Numbered from the stretch's first letter, positions 36,185 to 46,011 are shown. The stretch: 64,000 nt of DNA from JBCBAP01 sp038532435 (GCA_038532435.1 JBCBAP010000007.1:1-64000); one strand, 5' to 3'. Program-made: numbers and translations. Notes: generated from the letters alone by a model not told the origin.

Positions 36185-38109
36185 GAGCCCTCCCCCGCGG
36201 TCGGTGCGACCGCCTGTGCCGCGTGCCGGTCCCACATGATGAGCGCGACACCGATCAGAATGGCGGGGACGTGAATGACGGGGTCGGGGGCCAGCATTGT
36301 GAACGCCACCACAAACCGCACGACGATCTCCGACACGCTCAGCTTTCGACGGTCAAATCCGGAAAGGGCGGACGAAAAGAGCCAGATGCAGAAGCAGGTC
36401 CGCACTACGATCCAGAGGAAGGGCAGAAGGCTGAATTCCTCGATGATCAGGATCGTCGGGTAGAAGGCAAAGACAAACGGGATGATGAACTTCGCCATTC
36501 CAAGGCGGAACGACATAAAGGCCGTCATGAGCGGGTTGGCTCCGGCAATGGGCGCCGCTGCATAGGCCGCGATGGCGACAGGCGGGGTCAGAGACGAAGC
36601 GACTCCGTAGTAGAAGACAAACATGTGCGCCGTCAGCATCGAGACACCCAGCTGCTGGATGGCCGGTCCCATCACGAGGATGATGATCAGGTAGGCGGGA
36701 AGGGTCGGCATGCCCATGCCCAGAACCAATGCACCCACCATCGCAACCAGCAGCGCGGAGAAAAGGCTCTCCCCCCGGATGGTGGCGATCACGTTCGCAA
36801 GCTTCAGTCCCAGACCGGTGGAGTCGAGCGATCCGACCAGGATCCCGATGGCAGCGATCGCAATGAGCAGCGTCGCACCCGATTGCGCACCTTTGAGGAA
36901 CGAACGCCAGACGCGAAGCGGATCGGACCGTACGTCCGGATTGATCACCGACAGGCCCAGCAGGACCACAACGGCGTAGAAGCCGGCGGCAGACGTCGAA
37001 AATCCTGCAATCAGGCAGCCGATGATCGTCAGAATGGGTCCGAGGAAGAGCACCGAATTGATCAGGTCGACGCGCGTGATCCGGTCATCCACGGACATGG
37101 GCTGCACCTCGATCCCCTGCCGCCGTGCCTCGACCGTTACCGCCGAAAACAGGCTGAAGTAGTAGAAGAGTGCGGGGAATAGGGCTGCGGCAATGATATT
37201 GAGGTAGCCCACCCCTGTCAGGTCCGCCATCACGAGCGCTGCCGCCCCCATGATGGGCGGCATGATCTGTCCGCCGGAGGATGCCGTGGCCTCGATCCCT
37301 GCGGCAAATGTCGGCGAGAAGCCGCGCTTCTTGATCATCGGGATCGTAAACGTCCCGGTGCCGACAATGTTAGCGACCGTCGAGCCTGACATGGTCCCGA
37401 ACATGGAGGAGGCGAGAATGGCCGCATGCGCGGGGCCGCCCCGGGTGCGGCGCGTGGCGAGGAACGCGAACTTCAACAGCGTATCACCCGCCCCCGTGCC
37501 CTCAAGCAGCACCCCGAAGACGATGAAAATAAAGACCGTCGAAAGGACGATGTTGGTGATCGATCCGAAGACACCCTTGTTGGTGTTGTACCACAGCGCC
37601 TCGGCGACCTCTTTCAGCGAGAAGCCCGAATGCGCCAGGATGCCCGGCAGATCCTGACCATAGAGCAGATACAAGACGCCGAAGGCTCCAACCCCGAAGA
37701 GCCCCCAGCCCCACAACCTTCGGCACAGCTCAAGGAACACGATGAGACCGGCCAGTGCGGGCCAGGCATCCGCCTGCGTCACGTCATAGAGAGCGGTCTC
37801 CATCTGGGTCTGGACGAAGAAGAAGGACCAGATCGACCAAAGCCCGGCTGCGAGCATTGCCAAATCGATGGCCAGATGAAGACTGGCCCTCGGGCCAGCG
37901 ACCGGACCCCTTGCTTCCCGGCGCGCACGGGACGCCGCGATGCCGACCACGAGAGCCAGTGCGAACCCCGCGGCCCGGTGAAACTTCGGTTCAACAAGCC
38001 CGATGCCGGAACTGTACAGGGCAATCACGCCCAGCGCGAAACAGGCGAGCGCCGATACAAGAAGGTAAAGCTTGCCAGTTCCGCTGGACGGATTTGCCTC
38101 TGCGGTCAT
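36181..38109 (-). CDS. TRAP transporter fused permease (DctMQ)
   Basis: 642 residues with many transmembrane segments. The N-terminal part corresponds to the small DctQ subunit, the rest to DctM (VGTGTFTIPMIKKRGFSPTFAAGIEATASSGGQIMPPIMGAAAL, then MGMPTLPAYLIIILV). Fused permeases of this kind usually pair with TAXI-type binding proteins, which is the gene just upstream. ATG at 38109 chosen over a GTG one codon earlier. It drives ion-coupled uptake; substrate may be sulfated, given the sulfatase next to it. Confidence 0.92.
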   Translation of the reverse strand: MTAEANPSSGTGKLYLLVSALACFALGVIALYSSGIGLVEPKFHRAAGFALALVVGIAASRARREARGPVAGPRASLHLAIDLAMLAAGLWSIWSFFFVQTQMETALYDVTQADAWPALAGLIVFLELCRRLWGWGLFGVGAFGVLYLLYGQDLPGILAHSGFSLKEVAEALWYNTNKGVFGSITNIVLSTVFIFIVFGVLLEGTGAGDTLLKFAFLATRRTRGGPAHAAILASSMFGTMSGSTVANIVGTGTFTIPMIKKRGFSPTFAAGIEATASSGGQIMPPIMGAAALVMADLTGVGYLNIIAAALFPALFYYFSLFSAVTVEARRQGIEVQPMSVDDRITRVDLINSVLFLGPILTIIGCLIAGFSTSAAGFYAVVVLLGLSVINPDVRSDPLRVWRSFLKGAQSGATLLIAIAAIGILVGSLDSTGLGLKLANVIATIRGESLFSALLVAMVGALVLGMGMPTLPAYLIIILVMGPAIQQLGVSMLTAHMFVFYYGVASSLTPPVAIAAYAAAPIAGANPLMTAFMSFRLGMAKFIIPFVFAFYPTILIIEEFSLLPFLWIVVRTCFCIWLFSSALSGFDRRKLSVSEIVVRFVVAFTMLAPDPVIHVPAILIGVALIMWDRHAAQAVAPTAGEGS

Positions 38110-38174
38110 CACATGAGCCTCGATTGACGGTCAAAGGAGAGAGGACCGCGGACGCGATCGTCTCGCGGGCCGGG

Positions 38175-39182
38175 TCAGGGGCGAAGCTCGTCCGGGATCG
38201 TGATTGCAGCCTCCTCGTAGTACCGCGCCGCACCAGGGTGCAGCGGTACGTTGACCGAGGTGAAGGCCGTCTCCGGTGTGACATCCTTGAGGAAGAACGC
38301 GGTGGCGTGCACTTCGTCGAGGTTCTCCCAGAAGGCCTTGGTCGCGTTATAGACGACCTCCTCATCGACACCGGCATGGGTGCCGATGAACTGCGTGAAG
38401 CCGAGCGCGGTGATCTCGCCTCCGGTAAGCTGACCCTTGTAGACCCCTCCGTCGAACGCGAGCATACCCCGGCCCGGACGTCCGAAGAGCGCCTGCATCT
38501 CTTCCGATGCGATCACCTCGTCGGGGATCGACAGAACCCGGAACTCGCCGGAGAGCCCGAACTGTTCGATCTTGGACGAACCGATCTCCGCCGGGCGCAC
38601 CATCATGTCGATCTTCCGATCAGCAAGCGCCGCGTAGCCCTCGCCCCAGCTTAGGCGCACGGCTTCATAGTCCGTGCCCGCTTCAAACCCGGTGATGATC
38701 TTGATCAGCGCCTCCGAGGTGGCCGACGCGGATCCGGCGGGCGGGCCGGTGAAGATGGTCTTGCCCTTCAAGTCCTCCCACGTCTCTATACCCGATCCGG
38801 CCAGGGTCACGGGATGGTAGGCCCCAGCCTTGAAGCCCAGGATGGACCTCAACTGACCGGCAGCCTCGGGCGCGTCGGACACGCTTCCGTACATGCGCGC
38901 CTGGTCTTTCATCAGGTTGACGAGCGAGGGCACGGTCGAGAAAAAGTCGATCTCCTGTCGTCCACCCTTGAGCATGGATTTCGTCAATGTCTGGCCTGCG
39001 TTGACCTGAACCTCGACGCCGCCCTTGCCCGCCTGATTGGCGAAGGTCACGAACATGGTGTGAACCGGATCGCCCACGCCGGCCGTTTCGCCCTTGAATA
39101 TCTGCGCTGTGGCAACAGCCGGTGCAGAGGCTGCTACTGCCACGATCGCGGCGGCCGCAACGATTTTTCTGAAGTTGTACAC
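38175..39182 (-). CDS. TAXI-family TRAP transporter solute-binding protein
   Basis: 335 residues: signal-like N-terminus (VYNFRKIVAAAAIVAVAASA) then a TAXI-type binding domain, with ELRSILGFK-like, GSGIETWEDLKGKTIFTGPPAGSASA and KIDMMVRPAEIG segments characteristic of this family. Start is GTG at 39182 with GGGAGG five bases upstream. It delivers ligand to the fused TRAP permease. A LysR gene is divergent across an 89-bp gap. Confidence 0.9.
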   Translation of the reverse strand: MYNFRKIVAAAAIVAVAASAPAVATAQIFKGETAGVGDPVHTMFVTFANQAGKGGVEVQVNAGQTLTKSMLKGGRQEIDFFSTVPSLVNLMKDQARMYGSVSDAPEAAGQLRSILGFKAGAYHPVTLAGSGIETWEDLKGKTIFTGPPAGSASATSEALIKIITGFEAGTDYEAVRLSWGEGYAALADRKIDMMVRPAEIGSSKIEQFGLSGEFRVLSIPDEVIASEEMQALFGRPGRGMLAFDGGVYKGQLTGGEITALGFTQFIGTHAGVDEEVVYNATKAFWENLDEVHATAFFLKDVTPETAFTSVNVPLHPGAARYYEEAAITIPDELRP

Positions 39183-39222
39183 GGAGTCCTCCCTTGATTT
39201 TGCGAGGGAGCCTAGCAGCGTC

Positions 39223-39239
39223 ATTGTATCTAATATAAT
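39223..39239. promoter_or_regulatory. Candidate LysR-type operator
   Basis: A-T-T-G-T-A-T-C-T-A-A-T-A-T-A-A-T is an interrupted dyad (12 of 17 symmetric positions; ATT/AAT ends with T-N11-A pattern) in the AT-rich centre of the otherwise GC-rich gap between lysR and the TAXI gene. Confidence 0.5.
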
Positions 39240-39271
39240 CAAAGATCCGACTGATCGCATAAAGGATCGCT

Positions 39272-40156
39272 ATGAAACTCGACCCAAAGCATCTCGCCCA
39301 ACTGTCGGTCATTGTGGAGGCCGGATCGTTTCAGACAGCGGCGGATCGGCTGGGTCTGACGCAGCCAGCGCTGAGCCGAAACATGAAGGCACTGGAGGCG
39401 AGACTGGGTGCGACCCTCTTCAACCGGGACGGTCGCAAGTCTGTGCCGAACGCGCTCGGTCTCCGCCTGTCCCGCAACGGGCAGGCCATCCGCTTGGCCG
39501 AGGAGCAGGCGAGCATTCTTGCGGAGCAATCCGCACAGGGTGCTGTCGGAGAGCTGCGGATCGGAGCCCCCCCGATCGTGGCGGGCCGCTTCCTCAGCAG
39601 CGCCATGGCCAGGTTCATTCGGCAGAACCCGAACTGCGTTGTCGAGATGCGCACCGGGCTCGTGCACGAACTCCGCACCATGCTGGAACGCGGTCAGGTG
39701 GACGTGGTCTTCGGGCCTCAAAGCCTCGCGGACCCGGTGGGCGGTCTGGAGTTCGAACCACTGATCGACGACAGGGTCGGGATCCTGTGTCGGTCCGGGC
39801 ACCCGCTGACGCGGCGCCAGCAGGTGATGCCCTCGGACCTGGAGGCACAGGTCTGGCTCGCGCATTCCCGCGGCAGCCTGCTGCGTCAACAGACCGAGGC
39901 TGCAATGACCGCTTCGGGGGTCAAATCCATCCACATCGTCTGCGAAACGGACTCGATCCGGTCCGTGCTGGAAATCATAAGCGACACCGACCTGATCACC
40001 ACGATGCCAAGGGCGACAACCGCATCATATCTTGAGGACAAGCTCGTCTTTCTCGACTTCGACCATCCGCAGTTTCACCGACCCCTGGGGTCGATCCGAT
40101 TGGCAAAGGGATCGCTCAGTCCGATCGCGGAACGGTTCCTGTCAACGCTCACGTGA
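39272..40156 (+). CDS. LysR-family transcriptional regulator
   Basis: 294 residues: N-terminal winged helix (AQLSVIVEAGSFQTAADRLGLTQPALSRNMKALEARLGATLFNRDG) and a periplasmic-binding-like effector domain. Divergent from the TAXI-TRAP-sulfatase operon, which it probably controls. AAGGA lies before the ATG at 39272. Confidence 0.93.
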   Translation: MKLDPKHLAQLSVIVEAGSFQTAADRLGLTQPALSRNMKALEARLGATLFNRDGRKSVPNALGLRLSRNGQAIRLAEEQASILAEQSAQGAVGELRIGAPPIVAGRFLSSAMARFIRQNPNCVVEMRTGLVHELRTMLERGQVDVVFGPQSLADPVGGLEFEPLIDDRVGILCRSGHPLTRRQQVMPSDLEAQVWLAHSRGSLLRQQTEAAMTASGVKSIHIVCETDSIRSVLEIISDTDLITTMPRATTASYLEDKLVFLDFDHPQFHRPLGSIRLAKGSLSPIAERFLSTLT

Positions 40157-40612
40157 TCGCAGATGCACGGCCTGCGTAAACGAGCCGACGGAGGCGGTTC
40201 CGTTCGGTATCCGTTTCGGAAAAGCTGTTCATCGATCAGAGACCGGTACCGAATGTGGACGGGTCGTCTGGCCGTTGCTCGGGAGCGCACAGATCGAGGA
40301 CAGGAAACACTCAGGGCATGCATTTCTGCTGATCGGGCCCACGAACGCTGATTGCCTCAACACCGACGGGAAGATCACATCAAGGCTGGTCCACCAAGCG
40401 TTGGAGCCCTCCAGAGCCGCCCCTTGGATCGAAGGGGCAATGCCTGTTCGGATCCTCTAAAGCGATCAGAGCCTTCGAGCAAGAAGTTGTCGAAGGTTTG
40501 CAATCCTCGAAGACCACAGTGACGTGAACGTTCGTTCGGGACTGCATTGTCTTCGCACAGCGCTTTCGACGGGCACACACGTGCACGGTCGTTGTCAGTA
40601 CATGGATGCAGG
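40157..40612. other. Convergent gap with two hairpins
   Basis: No gene seen between the convergent lysR and rhaI ends. Two perfect 7-bp hairpins lie here: GCCCCTT (40419-40425) with AAGGGGC (40432-40438), and CCTTCGA (40472-40478) with TCGAAGG (40490-40496), the latter followed by TTTG. Either could help end transcription; neither is a strong intrinsic terminator. Confidence 0.4.
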
Positions 40613-41851
40613 CTATCCGCGGCCCGCAACCGACGATTGATAGCCGTCGAGGTGCCCGAGCAAGGTCTGACCCGTCGGACAATCGTGACGGTCGCAGAAA
40701 TCCTCCCAGACTGCCCCGAACGGCAGATCCTTCAGTTCTTCGGTGATGACGAGGCGCGATGTGAAGTCGAGAGCGTTTTCGACCGTGCGGAGCTTTTCCC
40801 ACGGGAGGAGGAGTGCGCGCAGCAGTGATTTCTGCATGTTTCGCGTGCCGATGACCCAGGCCGCAGTTCGGCTGATCGTGGCATCGAAGAAATCGAGCCC
40901 GATGTAGGTGCGGTCGAGCAGGTCCGACGCAATCAGTTCCTGGCCCATCTGCAGGATGTCGTCATTCAGCAGGATCACATGGTCGCTGTCCCACCGCATG
41001 GGTCGGGAGACGTGAAGCAGCACCTCCTCCACCGACAGCGCAATGGCACTCATCTTGTCGGCGATGTTTTCGGTCGGATGGAAGTGCCCCATGTCGAGGC
41101 AGAGCACAGTGCCCTTGCGGATCGCGTAACCCAAGTAGAATTCATGGCTTCCGACCGTGCAGGCCTCGACCCCGATACCGAACAGCTTGCTTTCGACCGC
41201 GTCGCGCAAATGGGCCCGGTCGTGCGCCGGGGCAAGCATCTCGTCGATTGAGTTTTCGAGGCGGCGGCGGGCCGCCATCCTGTCAACCGGAATGTCCTTG
41301 TAGCCGTCAGGCACCCAGATGTTGTTGATGCAAGGGCTCGCAAGCTCCTGCCCCATGCGGGCGGCAATTTCCCGGGTCCGCCTGCCATGTTCGATCCAGA
41401 AGTCACGGATGCCCTCGTCGGGATGGGACAAGGTCAGATTGTCGTCAGCCTTGGCGTGGGCAAAGAAGGTCGGGTTGAAGTCGAGCCCGATCCCCTGATC
41501 CCTCGCCCAGTCCACCCACGAGGCGAAATGGCGGTACTCGATCTGATCCCGGTCCGGCGTCTCGTCAGTGTCGAGATACATCGCATGGAGGTTCATCCGA
41601 TGGCGGCCCGGGATCATCGAGAACGCAAACTCGACATCCGCGCGGAGCTCATCCGGCGTCCGTGCGCGCCCGGGATGGTTGCCGGTGGCCTGTATCCCTC
41701 CACCGGACAACCCTGACTTCTGCTCAAAGCCGACGACATCGTCACCCTGCCAGCAGTGCATCGAAATCGGGATCGTTGCGAGCCGGGTGATTGCCACTTC
41801 AGCATCGACACCCCAGTCCGCAAATCGTGCCTTCGCGCTTTCATAGCTCAT
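40613..41851 (-). CDS. rhaI: L-rhamnose isomerase
   Basis: 412 residues. The stretch SMHCWQGDDVVGFE is the family hallmark, along with NLHAMYLDTDETPDRDQIEYRHFASWVDWA, DFNPTFFAHAKADDNLTLSHPDEGIRDFWIEHG, LCLDMGHFHPTENIADK and RWDSDHVILLNDD, which carry metal-binding His/Asp/Glu residues. It converts L-rhamnose to L-rhamnulose. It belongs to the rhizobial-type branch and is encoded 9 bp after rhaD, as in Rhizobium rhaDI. Confidence 0.95.
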   Translation of the reverse strand: MSYESAKARFADWGVDAEVAITRLATIPISMHCWQGDDVVGFEQKSGLSGGGIQATGNHPGRARTPDELRADVEFAFSMIPGRHRMNLHAMYLDTDETPDRDQIEYRHFASWVDWARDQGIGLDFNPTFFAHAKADDNLTLSHPDEGIRDFWIEHGRRTREIAARMGQELASPCINNIWVPDGYKDIPVDRMAARRRLENSIDEMLAPAHDRAHLRDAVESKLFGIGVEACTVGSHEFYLGYAIRKGTVLCLDMGHFHPTENIADKMSAIALSVEEVLLHVSRPMRWDSDHVILLNDDILQMGQELIASDLLDRTYIGLDFFDATISRTAAWVIGTRNMQKSLLRALLLPWEKLRTVENALDFTSRLVITEELKDLPFGAVWEDFCDRHDCPTGQTLLGHLDGYQSSVAGRG

Positions 41852-41860
41852 GATTGCCCC

Positions 41861-43963
41861 CTAGCGCGTGAACGACTGCACATTGCCCGCATCCACGTTG
41901 ATGATGTTGCCCGTGGATTTCGAGGAGTGTTCGGAGGCAAAGAAATAGGCCGCTTCAGCCACGTCCTCCGGCAGAACGGACCGTTTGAGCAGGGAGCGTT
42001 GGCGATACATCTCCTCCAACCCGTCCTTGTCGGTCCCGTAGGTGCCCGCACGCTGTTCGAGCCAGTCGCCCTCCCAGATCTTCGATCCGCGCAGGACCGC
42101 GTCGGGATTGACCACATTGACCCGAATGCCTGCCCCTGCCCCCTCGAGCGCAAGGCACCGTGCAAGGTGGACCTCGCTTGCCTTCGCGGTGCAGTAGGCG
42201 GACGCGTTGGGTGAGGCTGCAAGCCCGTTCTTGGAGGCCACGAAGATGATCGACCCGCCCATGTCCTGCGCCCGCATCAGCCTGAACGCCTCCCGGCTGA
42301 CCAGAAAGTACCCGGTACTGAGGATCTCCATATTGTGGTTCCAGAGCTCGAGCGTCGTATCCTCAACCGGGGCAGAGGACGCGATGCCCGCGTTCGACAC
42401 GAGTATGTCCAGACCACCGAAGTCCACGGCCAGGTCGGCATAGGCGGCGGCGACAGCTTCCTCGTCGGTGACGTTCATCGTGACCGTGCGAATGACGTCC
42501 GTGCCGAACGATCTCGACAGGGTCTCAGCGGTGGTCGTGAGGGCCTCTCCATTGATGTCGGCGAGCATCACGCAAGCCCCTTCGCGCAGGTAGCGCGCCG
42601 CCGTGGCCGACCCGATACCCCCTGCGCCGCCGGTCACAAGGGCGACGCGACCGGCCATCGATTTGGGCTTGGGCATCCGCTGCAACTTGGCCTCTTCCAG
42701 AAGCCAGTACTCGATGTCGAAGGCCTCCTGCTCCGGCAGGCCCTGATACGCGCTGACCGCAGACGCCCCGCGCATCACGTTGATCGCGTTGACATAGAAC
42801 TCGCCACTGATCCGCGCCGTCGCCTTGTCCTTCGCGAAGGTGATCATACCGACGCCCGGAACCAGATAGACCACGGCGTTCGGGTCGCGCAGGGCCGGGC
42901 TGTCATCATGTTTGCAACGGTCGTAGTAGGCCGCATAGTCGTCGCGGTAGTCGGCGATCTGCTGAGGGAGCCCGGCCAGCACCGCATCGATGTTGTTGGC
43001 GGCGGGATCAAAGTCCAGCACGAGCGGGCGGATCTTCGTCCGCAGGAAATGATCCGGGCAGGAGGTGCCGAGCGCTGCCAGAGGAGCCATGTCTTCGGAA
43101 TTCACGAACTCTAGAACTGGCGCATCATCGTTGAAGTGGCCAACCATGTGCTGGTTGCCGCTCACAAATCCGCGGATCGCGGGCATGAGCCGTGCGGCAA
43201 CCGCACGCCGGCTGTCCGCATCCAGGCTTTCGTGCTTCGGGCCTCCGAACGCCGGTGTGCGACCCGTTTCTGCATCCAGCCACGCGGTGGCGACGTTGAT
43301 CACGTCGATGGTAGTGTCGTAGCAGTCCCGCGCCGTATCTCCCCAGGTGAACAGCCCGTGGCTCGCCAGAACGACACCATCGGCGTCCGGGTTCTCGACG
43401 CAAAACTTCTCAAGCCAGAGGCCCAGTTCGTATCCCGGTCGTTTCCAGGGCAGCCAGCCGATCCGGTCGCCGAACACCTGTCGGGTTAGGTCCTGCGATT
43501 TTTTGGACGCTGCAATCGCGATGATCGCGTCCGCATGCACATGGTCCACATGTCTGCGCGGCACATAGGCGTGCAGCGGCGTGTCGATCGAGGCGGCCCG
43601 CGGGTTGAGGTTAAAGGTGCAGTGCGGCAGGTAGCCGACCATCTCATCTTCGTACTCAACGCCGCGGTAGAGCGCCTTCAGCGCCCGCAGCTTGTCCATG
43701 TAGAGGGTGGAGAACCCGTCGAGTTTCATCGAGCCGATGTCACCGCCCGAACCCTTGACCCAAAGCACCTCGACCGCGTCGCCGGTGAGCGGGTCGACCT
43801 CCATCACCTTGGCCGACGTGTTGCCGCCGCCATAGTTGGTCACGCGCTTGTCCGCCCCGAGAATGTTGGAGCGATAGAGCAGCAATTCCGATTCGCTTTT
43901 CCCGCTCACGTCCGCCTCGGACCACCGGTTCTCAAGCAACTGGTTTTCAGCGGTATTGAGCAT
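41861..43963 (-). CDS. rhaD: Bifunctional rhamnulose-1-phosphate aldolase/short-chain dehydrogenase
   Basis: 700 residues. The N-terminal ~430 residues are a class II aldolase/adducin domain (VTNYGGGNTSAKV, LWVKGSGGDIGSM and the metal-binding HCTFNLNPRAASIDTPLHAYVPRRHVDHVHADA). The C-terminal ~270 residues are a short-chain dehydrogenase (VALVTGGAGGIGSATAARY, catalytic YCTAK). It cleaves L-rhamnulose-1-phosphate to DHAP and L-lactaldehyde and then acts on the lactaldehyde. ATG at 43963 has GGGAGGAG upstream. Divergent from rhaR across the 73-bp dyad. Confidence 0.95.
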   Translation of the reverse strand: MLNTAENQLLENRWSEADVSGKSESELLLYRSNILGADKRVTNYGGGNTSAKVMEVDPLTGDAVEVLWVKGSGGDIGSMKLDGFSTLYMDKLRALKALYRGVEYEDEMVGYLPHCTFNLNPRAASIDTPLHAYVPRRHVDHVHADAIIAIAASKKSQDLTRQVFGDRIGWLPWKRPGYELGLWLEKFCVENPDADGVVLASHGLFTWGDTARDCYDTTIDVINVATAWLDAETGRTPAFGGPKHESLDADSRRAVAARLMPAIRGFVSGNQHMVGHFNDDAPVLEFVNSEDMAPLAALGTSCPDHFLRTKIRPLVLDFDPAANNIDAVLAGLPQQIADYRDDYAAYYDRCKHDDSPALRDPNAVVYLVPGVGMITFAKDKATARISGEFYVNAINVMRGASAVSAYQGLPEQEAFDIEYWLLEEAKLQRMPKPKSMAGRVALVTGGAGGIGSATAARYLREGACVMLADINGEALTTTAETLSRSFGTDVIRTVTMNVTDEEAVAAAYADLAVDFGGLDILVSNAGIASSAPVEDTTLELWNHNMEILSTGYFLVSREAFRLMRAQDMGGSIIFVASKNGLAASPNASAYCTAKASEVHLARCLALEGAGAGIRVNVVNPDAVLRGSKIWEGDWLEQRAGTYGTDKDGLEEMYRQRSLLKRSVLPEDVAEAAYFFASEHSSKSTGNIINVDAGNVQSFTR

Positions 43964-44033
43964 CTTCTCCTCCCGTGCGGGCGGGTTTCCACCTCTTTGA
44001 GGTCCGCACAAGGCTGCGGGTGCCGCGTCACTT

Positions 44034-44106
44034 TGTCAATCAATAACGATCACTAACAATCATATTGCATCGCAACATGATTGAACTTGATTGATATTGA
44101 TTGACA
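44034..44106. promoter_or_regulatory. 73-bp dyad between rhaD and rhaR, candidate RhaR operator
   Basis: TGTCAATCAAT (44034-44044) and ATTGATTGACA (44096-44106) are perfect inverted repeats; CAATCAT (44057-44063)/ATGATTG (44077-44083) and TTGC (44065-44068)/GCAA (44072-44075) share the same centre at 44070. Over the two 36-bp half-sites, 28 positions are symmetric. It lies in the divergent promoter between rhaDI and rhaRST..., so a DeoR-type repressor could act on both directions. Confidence 0.75.
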
Positions 44107-44149
44107 GGTGTGGCGAATCTGCACAGTCTCGAAGATCAAGGAGACCGAG

Positions 44150-44956
44150 ATGCACGAAACGGAACGCCACAGGATCATTCTGTCCGCAGTGCAGGACAGG
44201 CCGGTCGTCACCGTCGTGGACTTGTGCGGCCTGACGGGTGTGTCCGAGGCGACCATCCGTCGCGACATCTCAACGCTTCACATGCAGAACAAGCTTCGCC
44301 GGGTCCGTGGAGGTGCCGAGGCGATTACGCCGCCACAGTTTGTCGGCCTCGCCGGGCGTCCCTTCGCCGTCAACGAAGCCCTGCGGATCCGCGAAAAGCA
44401 GGCCATTGCGCGGGCGGCGGTGGACCTCTGCCAGGATGGCGACCCGATCATCATCAACGGCGGCACCACCACCTTCCAGATGGTGCACCCGCTCGCCTCG
44501 CGGCGGTGCCAGGTGTTCACCAACAGCTTCCCCATTGCCGAGCACCTGCTCAAATACTCCAAGAACACGATCATGCTTTCCGGTGGCACGATCTATCGCG
44601 AGCAGAACATCATCCTGTCGCCGTTCGACAATGACGTGACCCGCAATTTCTATGCCCGCCGCATGTTCATGGGTGCGCAGGGAATCGGTCCGCTCGGGCT
44701 GATGGAAGCGGACCCGCTTCTGATCCAGGCCGAACAGAAACTGATCGGTCAGGCGGACGAACTGGTGGTCCTCGTCGACAGTTCGAAGTTCGAACAACGC
44801 TCCAGCCTCGTGCTCGCCCCGCTGACGCGGATCGACACTCTTATCACGGATGAAGGGATCTCCGACAAGGCCGCATCCATGCTGGAGGCCGCTGAAATTA
44901 CCCTGATCGTCGCCCAGTCCGGCGCGGAACAGGCAGAGGAAGAGGTGGCCTCCTAA
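44150..44956 (+). CDS. rhaR: DeoR-family transcriptional regulator of rhamnose catabolism
   Basis: 268 residues: N-terminal winged helix typical of DeoR (VTVVDLCGLTGVSEATIRRDISTLHMQNKLRRVRGG) and a C-terminal sugar-phosphate-binding domain (INGGTTTFQMV, ILVDSSKFEQ-like VVLVDSSKFEQRSS). ATG at 44150 with AAGGAG upstream. First gene of the rightward operon, matching the Rhizobium rhaRSTPQUK order. Probably represses the locus in the absence of a rhamnose derivative. Confidence 0.92.
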   Translation: MHETERHRIILSAVQDRPVVTVVDLCGLTGVSEATIRRDISTLHMQNKLRRVRGGAEAITPPQFVGLAGRPFAVNEALRIREKQAIARAAVDLCQDGDPIIINGGTTTFQMVHPLASRRCQVFTNSFPIAEHLLKYSKNTIMLSGGTIYREQNIILSPFDNDVTRNFYARRMFMGAQGIGPLGLMEADPLLIQAEQKLIGQADELVVLVDSSKFEQRSSLVLAPLTRIDTLITDEGISDKAASMLEAAEITLIVAQSGAEQAEEEVAS

Positions 44957-45001
44957 CCATCTCAAACGAAAAGCAAACGTGACTTCCAGGGAGGAACCAA
45001 C

Positions 45002-46000
45002 ATGAAACGTCGTACCTTCACTTCACTTGTCGCGGGCCTCAGCCTTGCGGCTGGGATGATGGGCAGCACGGCGATGGCGCAGGACAATATGCGCATCGCC
45101 CTGGTCGTCAAAGCGCTCGGCATCGGTTTCTTCGAGGCCGCTGCCGAAGGTGCCGAGGAGGCCGCGGCCGAGCTTGGTGGCATAGAGATCATCTACACCG
45201 GTCCAACCGACACGACTGCCGAGGGGCAGATCGAAGTCATCAACAGCCTGATCGCCCAGGGCGTCGACGCGATCGCGATCTCCGCGAACGATCCGGACGC
45301 GGTTGTGCCGGCCCTCAAGCGCGCAATGGACCGGGGGATCACGGTCATCAGCTGGGATTCGGGCGTGTCCGAAGGTGGGCGCATGATGCACCTGAATCCT
45401 TCCTCCACCGCGCTGATCGGCAACACGATCATCAAGCTTGCGGCTGACCATATGCCGGATGGCGGGGATGTCGCCATCCTGTCCGCCTCGGCAACGGCCA
45501 CCAACCAGAACGCCTGGATCGCGGCAGCGGAAGAGGCGCTGCCCAACTATGCAGGCGTCAACCTCGTCGCAACGGTCTATGGCGATGACCTGTCCGACAA
45601 GTCCTACCGTGAGGCGCAGGGCCTGATGGCGTCCCACCCGGACCTCAAGGCGATCATCGCGCCCACGACCGTGGGCATCCTTGCCGCCTGTCAGGCGGTA
45701 ACCGACGAGGGCAAGATCGGTGAGATCAACGTGACCGGGCTCGGCCTACCGTCAGAGATGGCCGGGTGCGTGGCATCCGGTGCGACCGAGAGCTTCGCGA
45801 TCTGGAATCCGATTGATCTGGGCTACTCCGCCACGATGATCGCACATGCTCTCGCCACCGGTGCCGAGGCCGCGGCGGGTGCGGAAATCCCGATGGGCCG
45901 GATGGGATCCGTCACGTTAGACGATGCGACGTCAGCTGCCATGTCGGACCCGTTCACCTATGACAGCTCGAACATCGACCAGTTCAAGTCGATCTTCTGA
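45002..46000 (+). CDS. rhaS: Rhamnose ABC transporter substrate-binding protein
   Basis: 332 residues: signal peptide MKRRTFTSLVAGLSLAAGMM with AMA|QD cleavage, then the LacI-like periplasmic binding fold (MRIALVVKALGIGFFEAAAEGAEEAA, DAIAISANDPDAVVPALKRAMDRGITVISWDS). It binds L-rhamnose in the periplasm for RhaTPQ. GGGAGG precedes the ATG. A 9-bp stem-loop follows the stop. Confidence 0.93.
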   Translation: MKRRTFTSLVAGLSLAAGMMGSTAMAQDNMRIALVVKALGIGFFEAAAEGAEEAAAELGGIEIIYTGPTDTTAEGQIEVINSLIAQGVDAIAISANDPDAVVPALKRAMDRGITVISWDSGVSEGGRMMHLNPSSTALIGNTIIKLAADHMPDGGDVAILSASATATNQNAWIAAAEEALPNYAGVNLVATVYGDDLSDKSYREAQGLMASHPDLKAIIAPTTVGILAACQAVTDEGKIGEINVTGLGLPSEMAGCVASGATESFAIWNPIDLGYSATMIAHALATGAEAAAGAEIPMGRMGSVTLDDATSAAMSDPFTYDSSNIDQFKSIF

Positions 46001-46011
46001 GCCGGAGGGGA

